Of a stretch of DNA of 7,131 nucleotides, positions 1-5,004 are shown piece by piece; position 1 is the first letter of the stretch; the number at the start of each line of letters is the position of its first letter. Both the position numbers and the translations under genes were made by a program. The notes beneath the pieces were generated by a model. It did no database searches. It saw only the letters and a program-made list of their open reading frames with translations, and had not been told where the DNA came from. The stretch lies in the NCBI GenBank assembly GCA_003509785.1, contig DOMY01000012.1:2929-10059 (forward strand), written 5' to 3'. The DNA is from Gemmobacter sp. GTDB taxonomy: Bacteria; Pseudomonadota; Alphaproteobacteria; Rhodobacterales; Rhodobacteraceae.

Positions 1-515
1 CCGACGAGGCCCTGGGGGAGCGTCTGCAACATGCGCTGTCGACGCCTGTGCTGCGGCTTTATAGATCAACCGATGTGATCGGGGCGCAGCTGGGCGGGGC
101 GCTGAAGAATGTGATCGCCATTGCCGCCGGTGCGGTGATCGGCGCGGGCCTGGGCGATTCTGCCCGCGCGGCGCTGATGACCCGGGGCTATGCCGAAATG
201 CAGCGCTTTGCGCTGGCGCGTGGCGCGGCGGTGGAAACTTTGGCGGGGCTTTCCGGCTTTGGCGATCTGGTGCTGACCTGCACCTCTGATCTGTCGCGCA
301 ACTTCCGTTTCGGTCAGGCGCTGGCGCGGGGCGAAAAGCTGGATGCGTCGGTGACGGTGGAGGGGGCGGCGACGGCCCGTGCCGTGGCCCGGATCGCCAC
401 AGCCGAGGGCGTGGATATGCCGATCACCGCTGTTGTCGCCGCATTGTCCGATGGCCGTGCCACATTGGCCGATGCGATGCAGGCCCTTCTTTCCCGCCCT
501 TTGAAACAGGAATGA
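1..515 (+). CDS. gpsA: Glycerol-3-phosphate dehydrogenase [NAD(P)+], C-terminal part (5' end outside window)
   Basis: This is the C-terminal ~170 residues of GpsA, which reduces dihydroxyacetone phosphate to sn-glycerol-3-phosphate in the cytoplasm, the entry step of phospholipid synthesis. The reading frame is open from base 3, so the gene begins upstream. A GTG at 48 is an internal codon, not the start. Family blocks are visible in order: LRLYRSTDVIG, then GGALKNVIAIAAG with the conserved active-site lysine (codon 105-107), then ARAALMTRGYAEM, then LAGLSGFGDLVLTCTSDLSRN. The family is about 320-340 residues long, so roughly half is present, and the C-terminus looks intact. It ends 4 nt before the YciI-family gene, which implies a shared transcript. 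No frameshift or missing conserved block is seen. Confidence 0.96.
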   Translation, partial: DEALGERLQHALSTPVLRLYRSTDVIGAQLGGALKNVIAIAAGAVIGAGLGDSARAALMTRGYAEMQRFALARGAAVETLAGLSGFGDLVLTCTSDLSRNFRFGQALARGEKLDASVTVEGAATARAVARIATAEGVDMPITAVVAALSDGRATLADAMQALLSRPLKQE

Positions 516-519
516 TATC

Positions 520-792
520 ATGCGTGTAGCCCTGATCTGCAAAGACAAGCCCGGCGCCCTGCAAGTGCGCCTTGACACCCGCGCCGCGCATCTGGCGCAT
601 ATCGAAGGCTCTGGCGTGGTGGAAATGGCCGGGCCGCTGCTGGATGGCAACGGCGCCATGTGCGGCTCGCTGGTGATCCTGACCGTCGACGATCTGGCCG
701 CCGCGCAGGCCTGGGCGGCTGCCGATCCCTATGCGCTGGCGGGGCTGTTCGACAGTGTCGAGATCATCGAATGGAAAAAGGTGATCGGCTGA
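520..792 (+). CDS. YciI-family protein
   Basis: A 90-residue protein of the YCII-related (YciI-like) family, a small dimeric alpha-beta barrel fold of unknown reaction. The family is suspected to be enzymatic because of a conserved His/Asp pair. Visible family features are RAAHLAHI (His24, His27), the AGPLLDG turn (Asp42), G49-SLVILTVDD, and the near-C-terminal ADPYALAGLFDSVEIIEW block with the family's DP-aGlf signature. The ATG at 520 is supported by AGGAA at 508-512, seven bases upstream. The gene starts 4 nt after gpsA and its TGA overlaps the next gene's ATG by one base, so it is translationally coupled in a gpsA-yciI-EVE operon. A role alongside its neighbours cannot be deduced from sequence. 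Confidence 0.9.
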   Translation: MRVALICKDKPGALQVRLDTRAAHLAHIEGSGVVEMAGPLLDGNGAMCGSLVILTVDDLAAAQAWAAADPYALAGLFDSVEIIEWKKVIG

Positions 793-1211
793 TGGCCTAT
801 TGGCTGTTCAAATCCGAACCCGATGCCTGGAGCTGGGATCAGCAGGTGGCAAAGGGCGCTGCGGGCGAGGAATGGACGGGGGTGCGCAACTATCAGGCGC
901 GCAACAACATGCGGGCGATGCAGATCGGGGATCTGGGGTTTTTCTACCATTCCAACATCGGCAAGGAAGTGGTGGGGATCGTCGAGGTCTGCGCCCTGTC
1001 CGCGCCCGACAGCACCAGCGATGATCCGCGCTGGGATTGCGTGCATATCCGTGCGGTACGGCCGCTGGCCCACCCTGTGACGCTGGAGACCTGCAAACAG
1101 GAGCCGGGGCTGGCGGATATGGCTTTGGTCAAATCCATGCGGCTATCGGTGCAGCCGGTCACGCCAGAGGAATGGCAGATTGTGTGCAACCTTGGCGGTG
1201 TTGAACCTTGA
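792..1211 (+). CDS. EVE domain-containing protein (thymocyte nuclear protein 1-like)
   Basis: A 139-residue single-domain EVE protein. EVE domains are PUA-like folds thought to bind modified nucleotides in DNA or RNA; a specific ligand cannot be assigned here. The signature blocks are at the N-terminus, MAYWLFKSEPDAWSWD, followed by EEWTGVRNYQARNNMRAM (residues 26-43), IGDLGFFYHSNIGKEVVGIVEV (45-66) and, near the C-terminus, SMRLSVQPVTPEEW. The ATG at 792 is chosen because homology begins right there, it overlaps the YciI TGA as TGATG, and AAGG lies at 778-781. The in-frame extension back to 660 lies inside the YciI gene and has no EVE similarity. It is the last gene of the operon; a strong hairpin begins 9 bases after its stop. 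Confidence 0.93.
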   Translation: MAYWLFKSEPDAWSWDQQVAKGAAGEEWTGVRNYQARNNMRAMQIGDLGFFYHSNIGKEVVGIVEVCALSAPDSTSDDPRWDCVHIRAVRPLAHPVTLETCKQEPGLADMALVKSMRLSVQPVTPEEWQIVCNLGGVEP

Positions 1212-1214
1212 CCG

Positions 1215-1248
1215 GAAAACGGAGGGCTCCGCCCCAACGGAGCCCTCC
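1215..1248. terminator. Perfect 11-bp hairpin between convergent genes, probable terminator
   Basis: GGAGGGCTCCG at 1221-1231 pairs perfectly with CGGAGCCCTCC at 1238-1248 around a 6-base loop. It sits just after the EVE gene stop. On the plus strand the hairpin is followed by ATCCACCCC, with no T run. On the minus strand it is followed by GTTTTCC, so by sequence it fits better as an intrinsic terminator for transcripts coming leftward from the DUF2853 gene. It may serve both directions. Confidence 0.7.
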
Positions 1249-1256
1249 ATCCACCC

Positions 1257-1284
1257 CACGTGTACACCCACTGCACCACACGTG
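1257..1284. repeat. Short inverted repeat (CACGTGT ... ACACGTG)
   Basis: CACGTGT at 1257-1263 and ACACGTG at 1278-1284 form a 7-bp inverted repeat with a 14-base spacer. It contains the self-complementary GTGTACAC at 1260-1267 and lies between two larger hairpins. It could be a weak hairpin or a protein site; nothing further supports either. Confidence 0.3.
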
Positions 1285-1294
1285 TTCTGATATC

Positions 1295-1413
1295 GGCCCC
1301 GGGCGTCCTGCCCTGATGAAGCGAAGGTAGCGCCTTTGCGGATTTACCGCAAAGGCCGAGTGTCGGGCAATTGAATCGACTTTGCCAGATCAGGCCCGAC
1401 GGGACGCCGTGGC
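1295..1413. other. Candidate structured RNA element (three-way-junction-like fold)
   Basis: Several nested pairings occur in this non-coding stretch. GGCGTCC (1302-1308) pairs with GGACGCC (1402-1408), and CCTGAT (1312-1317) with ATCAGG (1389-1394), giving an interrupted outer stem. Inside it are a perfect 10-bp hairpin (1332-1341 with 1347-1356, loop ATTTA) and a 5-bp hairpin, GGCAA (1366-1370) with TTGCC (1382-1386). Together these form a closed ~110-base fold. Competing small hairpins also exist (GGGC 1301-1304 with GCCC 1310-1313; CCC 1395-1397 with GGG 1401-1403). It could be the 3' untranslated region of the DUF2853 transcript, a separate small RNA on either strand, or just paired terminator debris. 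No known RNA family is recognised. Confidence 0.3.
1332..1356. terminator. Perfect 10-bp hairpin without T-tract
   Basis: GCCTTTGCGG (1332-1341) and CCGCAAAGGC (1347-1356) are exact reverse complements around the loop ATTTA. No T run follows on either strand, so a classical intrinsic terminator is not demonstrated. It may instead be a 3'-end-stabilising stem for the convergent transcripts, or the core of the larger fold at 1295-1413. Confidence 0.4.
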
Positions 1414-1417
1414 AGGA

Positions 1418-1759
1418 TCAGGCGTAGATTGCATCCTTGCCGAAATGCTTGACCAGCATGTAATAAACCACGGCGCGATACTTGTTCCGTTCTGACCTGC
1501 CATAGACGTCGATCACGGCAGAGATGGCCTCCATCAGCGCGGGGCTGTCTTCCAGGCCCAGTTTCTTCATCAGGAAGTTTTTCTTCACCGTTTCAAGCTC
1601 TTCCGGGGAAGAGGCCGCGACGGTCTCGCTATCGGGATTGTAGATCGCCGGGCCGCAGCCGATGGTCACCTTGGTCAGCAGGGCCATATCCGGTTCCGTG
1701 CCGCATTTGTTGCGCAGATCCTCGGCGTATTTGGCGATCCGTTCGTCTCTCTTGCTCAT
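1418..1759 (-). CDS. DUF2853 family protein
   Basis: A 113-residue protein resembling the DUF2853 family, which is common in Alphaproteobacteria and has no assigned function. It appears soluble and mostly helical, with no signal peptide or membrane segment. Recognisable stretches are MSKRDERIAKYAEDLRNK at the N-terminus, the central TKVTIGCGPAIYNPDSETVA (residues 29-48), NFLMKKLGL (61-69) and the C-terminal NKYRAVVYYMLVKHFGK (92-108). The ATG at 1759 is chosen because AGGGAG (1765-1770 on the plus numbering) lies 5 bases upstream. The frame continues open to 1882, but that extension would translate a hairpin and the ahcY terminator tail and looks non-coding. It follows ahcY in the same direction, but a terminator separates them, so it probably has its own promoter within about 1799-1860. 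Confidence 0.85.
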   Translation of the reverse strand: MSKRDERIAKYAEDLRNKCGTEPDMALLTKVTIGCGPAIYNPDSETVAASSPEELETVKKNFLMKKLGLEDSPALMEAISAVIDVYGRSERNKYRAVVYYMLVKHFGKDAIYA

Positions 1760-1776
1760 GACCACTCCCTGATTGT

Positions 1777-1798
1777 GCGAACGGCGCTGTCCGTTCGC
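1777..1798 (-). promoter_or_regulatory. Perfect 8-bp hairpin in the DUF2853 leader
   Basis: GCGAACGG (1777-1784) and CCGTTCGC (1791-1798) are exact reverse complements around a 6-base loop. In the DUF2853 transcript this stem would end only 6 bases before the AGGGAG ribosome-binding site. It could modulate ribosome access, stabilise the mRNA 5' end, or be an operator. An 8-bp palindrome, GCCTAGGC, lies just upstream at 1804-1811. Function is inference only. Confidence 0.45.
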
Positions 1799-1860
1799 GG
1801 GAAGCCTAGGCCACAGCCTCTGACGCTCAAAGAGTTTATTCGCCGCACTGCGGGCCGTGG

Positions 1861-1896
1861 GCAAAAACGGGCCGGGGGGCAAAAACGGGCCGGGGG
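1861..1896. repeat. Exact 18-bp tandem duplication
   Basis: The 18-base unit GCAAAAACGGGCCGGGGG occurs twice head-to-tail, at 1861-1878 and 1879-1896, without mismatch. It lies immediately downstream of ahcY in the minus direction. The second copy supplies the left arm of the terminator stem, and each copy supplies a T5 run on the minus strand. It looks like replication slippage at a G-rich site. Confidence 0.9.
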
Positions 1897-1915
1897 CGCG
1901 GACTGGCGCGCCCCC
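1881..1915 (-). terminator. ahcY intrinsic terminator
   Basis: Downstream of the ahcY stop, read on the minus strand, GGGGGCGCG (1915-1907) pairs perfectly with CGCGCCCCC (1900-1892) around a 6-base loop. This is followed by GGCCCG and then TTTTT (1885-1881). The T-tract starts 6 bases after the stem, a little farther than ideal. A second identical GGCCCGTTTTT follows at 1873-1863 because of the tandem duplication. It should end ahcY transcripts and insulate the DUF2853 gene. Confidence 0.75.
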
Positions 1916-1923
1916 GTGCAGGA

Positions 1924-3315
1924 TCAGTAGCGGTAATGATCCGATTTGAACGGGCCTTCGACCTTGACGCCGATGTAATCGGCCTGATCGGGGCGCAGTT
2001 CCGTCAGTTTCACGCCGATCTTTTTCAGATGCAGCCGGGCCACCTTTTCGTCCAGCGCCTTGGGCAGGATATAGACGCCCGGCGCATAGTCAGAGCCCTT
2101 GGTCCAGAGTTCGATCTGCGCCAGCACCTGATTGGTGAAGGAAGCCGACATCACAAAGCTGGGGTGGCCGGTGGCATTGCCAAGGTTCAACAGACGCCCT
2201 TCGGACAGCAGGATGATGCGGGCGCCCGAAGGCATCTCGATCATGTCGACCTGTTCCTTGATGTTCGTCCATTTGTGGTTCTTCAGCGCGGCAACCTGAA
2301 TTTCATTGTCGAAATGCCCGATGTTGCCGACGATGGCCATATCCTTCATCTCGCGGATATGTTCGATGCGGATGACATCCTTGTTGCCGGTGGTGGTGAT
2401 GAAGATATCGGCGCTATCCACCACATCTTCCAGCACCACAACCTCGAACCCGTCCATCGCGGCCTGAAGCGCGCAGATCGGATCCACCTCTGTCACCTTC
2501 ACGCGGGCGCCAGCCCCCTGCAGCGAGGCAGCCGAGCCTTTGCCCACATCGCCATAGCCACAGACCACGGCGACCTTGCCCGCCATCATGGTATCGGTCG
2601 CGCGGCGGATGCCATCCACCAGCGATTCCTTGCAGCCATATTTGTTGTCGAATTTCGATTTGGTGACGGAATCATTCACGTTGATCGCGGGGAAGGGCAG
2701 CAGGCCCTTCTTGTGCAGATCATAAAGCCGGTGCACGCCCGTGGTGGTTTCTTCCGAAACGCCCTTGATGGCGGCGCGCTGTTCGGTGAACCAGCCGGGG
2801 CTGGCAGCCAGCCGCTTGCGGATCTGGTTGAACAGGCAGACCTCTTCATCGCTGGTCGGCACGGCGATCAGATCGGTTTCCCCGGCTTCGACACGGGCAC
2901 CCATCAGGATGTACAGCGTGGCATCGCCGCCGTCATCCAGGATCATGTTGCAGGTGCCTTCCGGGAACTGGAAGATCTTGTCGGTATATTCCCAATATTC
3001 CTCAAGGGTTTCGCCCTTGATGGCAAAGACCGGCGTGCCGCTGGCCGCAATGGCCGCCGCCGCATGATCCTGCGTCGAGAAGATGTTGCACGACGCCCAG
3101 CGGACATCGGCCCCCAGCGCCTTCAGCGTTTCGATCAGCACGGCGGTCTGGATCGTCATGTGCAGCGAACCCGCGATGCGCGCGCCTTTCAGCGGCTGCG
3201 CGGCGCCATATTCCTCGCGCAGGGCCATCAGACCGGGCATTTCGGTTTCGGCAATGTCGAGCTCCTTGCGGCCAAAATCCGCAAGCGAGAGATCTTTCAC
3301 GATATAGTCGGCCAT
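1924..3315 (-). CDS. ahcY: Adenosylhomocysteinase (S-adenosyl-L-homocysteine hydrolase)
   Basis: This cytoplasmic NAD-dependent enzyme reversibly cleaves S-adenosylhomocysteine to homocysteine and adenosine, relieving product inhibition of methyltransferases. The 463-residue length is normal for the bacterial form, which carries an insert of about 36 residues relative to the animal enzyme (between roughly 131 and 183 here). Visible motifs are SCNIFSTQDHAAAAI (75-89), DDGGD (127-131), EETTTGVHRLY (188-198) and NDSVTKSKFDNKYGC (214-228, with catalytic Lys219, Asp223 and Cys228 by alignment to the human enzyme). The NAD-binding GYGDVGKG is at 253-260, and the C-terminal KSDHYRY tail contributes to the neighbouring subunit's cofactor site. 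GAGGAG (3326-3331) lies 10 bases before the ATG. No SAH riboswitch is recognisable in the 119-base leader. It sits downstream of fliP with no evident terminator between. Confidence 0.98.
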   Translation of the reverse strand: MADYIVKDLSLADFGRKELDIAETEMPGLMALREEYGAAQPLKGARIAGSLHMTIQTAVLIETLKALGADVRWASCNIFSTQDHAAAAIAASGTPVFAIKGETLEEYWEYTDKIFQFPEGTCNMILDDGGDATLYILMGARVEAGETDLIAVPTSDEEVCLFNQIRKRLAASPGWFTEQRAAIKGVSEETTTGVHRLYDLHKKGLLPFPAINVNDSVTKSKFDNKYGCKESLVDGIRRATDTMMAGKVAVVCGYGDVGKGSAASLQGAGARVKVTEVDPICALQAAMDGFEVVVLEDVVDSADIFITTTGNKDVIRIEHIREMKDMAIVGNIGHFDNEIQVAALKNHKWTNIKEQVDMIEMPSGARIILLSEGRLLNLGNATGHPSFVMSASFTNQVLAQIELWTKGSDYAPGVYILPKALDEKVARLHLKKIGVKLTELRPDQADYIGVKVEGPFKSDHYRY

Positions 3316-3354
3316 GCGCGGCTGGCTCCTCAGCTATTCATTTTCTCGGCTGAC

Positions 3355-3383
3355 GTAGCATCCACAGGGGGGCTGGGCAACAA
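3355..3383 (-). promoter_or_regulatory. Weak candidate promoter for ahcY
   Basis: On the minus strand TTGTTG (3383-3378) is followed after exactly 17 bases by TGCTAC (3360-3355). This would put a transcript start about 30 bases before the ahcY ATG. Matches to the sigma-70 consensus are poor beyond the TTG and the spacing, so this is only a suggestion. The lack of a clear hairpin-plus-T terminator after fliP means some ahcY mRNA could also come from the flagellar operon. Confidence 0.2.
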
Positions 3384-3434
3384 AGCGGGGATAACTTCCT
3401 TCTGTATTGCAGGGGCAGTGCGCAGTTGGGGGCC

Positions 3435-4154
3435 TTAGAAATAGCTGCGCACCAGCGCCCCGGACACCAGGCTCCAGCCGTCGGCCACCACGAAGAAGGC
3501 CAGTTTGAAGGGCAGTGACACAACGGCAGGCGGCACCATCATCATGCCCATCGACATCAGAATGGCGGCGACCACGAGGTCGATCACCAGAAAGGGCAGA
3601 TAGATCAGAAAGCCAACCTCGAAGGCGCGCTGCACTTCGGACAACAGGAAGGACGGGATCAGGATCGACAGGGGCGCTGTTGACGGAGGTCCGGCGGCAC
3701 CGGGACGCAGCGCCTGCATGGCAGAAAAGCTGTCTGGATCGACCCTTTCCGCCATGAAGGCATGAAAAGGGGCGATGACGCGCGGCAAGGCCTCCATCAG
3801 TTCGATTTCCCCCCGGCTGAGCGGGGCCCCCCCGTCCTGCCAGGCTGCCTGAAAGACCGGATCCATCACAAACCATGTCAGAAACATCGCCAGGCTGACG
3901 ATCAGCATGTTGGGCGGCGCCTGGGGCAGGCCGATCGCCTGCCGAAGGATCGACAGAACGGTGACGATGAACGGAAAACAGGTGAGCATGATGGCCAGCC
4001 CGGGGAGGATGCTGAGCACGGTGATGACCGCGATCATGCCAATGGCCTGCGACGACAGCGTGCCACCGCCGCCGAGATCAAGGTTCAGCGATTGCGCCAG
4101 AGCCGGGGGCGCCGACAGGGCGGCGAATCCCAGGGCAAGAGCCAGCCGCTGCAT
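3435..4154 (-). CDS. fliP: Flagellar type III export gate protein FliP
   Basis: FliP (239 residues) forms, with FliQ and FliR, the membrane export gate inside the MS-ring. A cleavable signal peptide is visible (1-20, ending ALA before QSL). Hydrophobic segments follow at about 38-70, 82-103, 181-209 and 212-234. Family blocks include the proline-rich QAPPNMLIVSLAMFLTWFVMDPV (78-100), ALPRVIAPFHAFM (122-134) and the highly conserved C-terminal run PFLVIDLVVAAILMSMGMMMVPP ... SLPFKLAFFVVADGW. The segment LTCFPFIVTVLSILR (57-71) departs from the common TSFTRIIIVLSLLR, with Phe where an Arg is usual. The ATG overlaps the fliN TGA by one base, and no good ribosome-binding site precedes it, so translation probably depends on fliN. 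It is the last flagellar gene of the operon. Confidence 0.95.
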   Translation of the reverse strand: MQRLALALGFAALSAPPALAQSLNLDLGGGGTLSSQAIGMIAVITVLSILPGLAIMLTCFPFIVTVLSILRQAIGLPQAPPNMLIVSLAMFLTWFVMDPVFQAAWQDGGAPLSRGEIELMEALPRVIAPFHAFMAERVDPDSFSAMQALRPGAAGPPSTAPLSILIPSFLLSEVQRAFEVGFLIYLPFLVIDLVVAAILMSMGMMMVPPAVVSLPFKLAFFVVADGWSLVSGALVRSYF

Positions 4155-4420
4155 CAGAAACTGCCGCGCAGATTGGCAACCTCTGTCACCCTGACGGCCA
4201 GCTGCCCTCCCTGTTCGCCCTCTACTTCCTGCAGTTCCCCGCGCGCAATCAGCCTGTCCCCGACATAAAGCTCCACCGGGTCATCGACACGGCGATCAAG
4301 CGGCAGGATGGCGTCGCGTTGCAGGCGCAGCAGATCGCGCACCTGCGGGCGCGCCTTCCCGACAGAGATGGTGATTTCGATCGGGACATGGCTGAACGGG
4401 GTTTCAGAGAAATCTTCCAT
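4154..4420 (-). CDS. fliN: Flagellar motor switch protein FliN (short form)
   Basis: An 88-residue FliN-type protein consisting of little more than one SpoA (surface presentation of antigens) domain, about residues 12-84. Characteristic stretches are VPIEITISVGKA, VRDLLRLQRDAILPLD, DPVELYVGDRLIARGEL and the C-terminal LAVRVTEVANL. FliN builds the lower C-ring and binds FliH during export. Longer FliN proteins have an N-terminal extension that is absent here. Two starts compete: GTG at 4423 and ATG at 4420, which share the AGGAG at 4429-4433 with spacings of 5 and 8. The ATG is preferred because it nests in TGATG with the fliH stop, the pattern seen at every junction of this operon. It also overlaps fliP by one base. 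Confidence 0.9.
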   Translation of the reverse strand: MEDFSETPFSHVPIEITISVGKARPQVRDLLRLQRDAILPLDRRVDDPVELYVGDRLIARGELQEVEGEQGGQLAVRVTEVANLRGSF

Positions 4421-5004
4421 CACGGTCGCTCCTGTGCGGTGAGGCTGAAAAAATCACGGACGGCAGTTGTCAGCGTGGCCGTCGCGCGGTCGAGATCGAC
4501 GAGCGTTTCGCAATCGCCCAGGCGCAGATAGGCTTGCCCTTCGCCCAGCGTCGGTTCTTCCTCGATCTGCAAGGGGGGGCTTGGACCCCGGGCCAGCAGA
4601 TCTTCGACATGGCGCCGCGCGACGGGGTTGATGCGCAAGATGACCGGGCTTTCGCTGGCCTGTGCCGCGAGGGGCAGCAAGGTTTCCTGCACCACCGGCG
4701 CCAGGGCTGCACGGGCGATTTCGGGCAGAAGCCGGGTGACCAGCTGTTGCAGAAAGGGGCCAAGTGCGGTCATCACATGCACGCGTGCTTCTTCAAACGT
4801 GAAGCTGAGAGATTGCAGGTTGCGGGCCAGTTCGGCCTGCAGCCGGGCCTGTTCGGCGGATTGGGCGGCGACGGCATCCTCCCAGCCAGCGGCATAGCCT
4901 TGCTCATAGCCCTGCAGCCGGGCCTCTTCGGTAACTGGCACGGTTTCGGCTTTGGCCACCCCGCTTTCTGTCAGTTCGAACACTTCCAGCCGCAGGCCCG
5001 GCAT
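4420..5004 (-). CDS. fliH: FliH-like flagellar export protein
   Basis: A 194-residue protein placed as FliH, the regulator that holds the export ATPase FliI and docks it on FliN. The sequence shows a short variable N-terminus, then GYEQGYAAGWEDA (32-44), carrying the GxxxGxxxG helix repeat typical of FliH/YscL (Gly32, 36, 40). An Ala/Gln/Leu-rich amphipathic helix follows (about 45-105), and then a C-terminal domain with SPVILRINPVARRHVEDLL (119-137) and ETLVDLDRATATL. Similarity in this family is low, so the call leans on the motif, the length and the position between fliF and fliN. The start is ATG 5004, nested in TGATG with the fliF stop; GTG 5007 is an alternative, both behind GAGGAG (5013-5018). 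No fliI lies in the window. Confidence 0.8.
   Translation of the reverse strand: MPGLRLEVFELTESGVAKAETVPVTEEARLQGYEQGYAAGWEDAVAAQSAEQARLQAELARNLQSLSFTFEEARVHVMTALGPFLQQLVTRLLPEIARAALAPVVQETLLPLAAQASESPVILRINPVARRHVEDLLARGPSPPLQIEEEPTLGEGQAYLRLGDCETLVDLDRATATLTTAVRDFFSLTAQERP

Noticed and set aside
66..659. A 197-codon minus-strand frame across gpsA and the YciI gene
   Set aside because: Opposite conserved genes, Arg/His/Gln-rich with no family resemblance.
660..791. Upstream extension of the EVE gene
   Set aside because: It overlaps the YciI gene, is Arg/Gly-rich, and EVE similarity starts precisely at the ATG at 792.
1332..1386. tRNA-like reading (hairpin with TTT in the loop, then a second stem-loop)
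   Set aside because: The first loop lacks the T before the anticodon position, the second loop lacks TTCRA, and no acceptor stem or D-arm pairing is present.
1760..1882. Upstream extension of the DUF2853 gene
   Set aside because: It would translate the leader hairpin and part of the ahcY terminator repeat. The ATG at 1759 has a good ribosome site and starts the family-like sequence.
3316..3434. SAH or SAM/SAH riboswitch before ahcY
   Set aside because: Such switches occur near ahcY and metK in some bacteria, but I could not find the conserved core or the pseudoknot pairing here. A covariance-model search would settle it.
1936..3438. A 500-codon open frame on the plus strand, antisense to ahcY
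   Set aside because: It lies opposite a certain ahcY gene. Its translation is rich in His, Asp, Arg and Gln with no recognisable domain, the usual mirror of a GC-rich coding strand.
3334..3876. A 180-codon minus-strand frame overlapping fliP and the ahcY leader
   Set aside because: Same strand but different frame from FliP, whose conserved blocks run through the whole region. No coherent protein features are seen.
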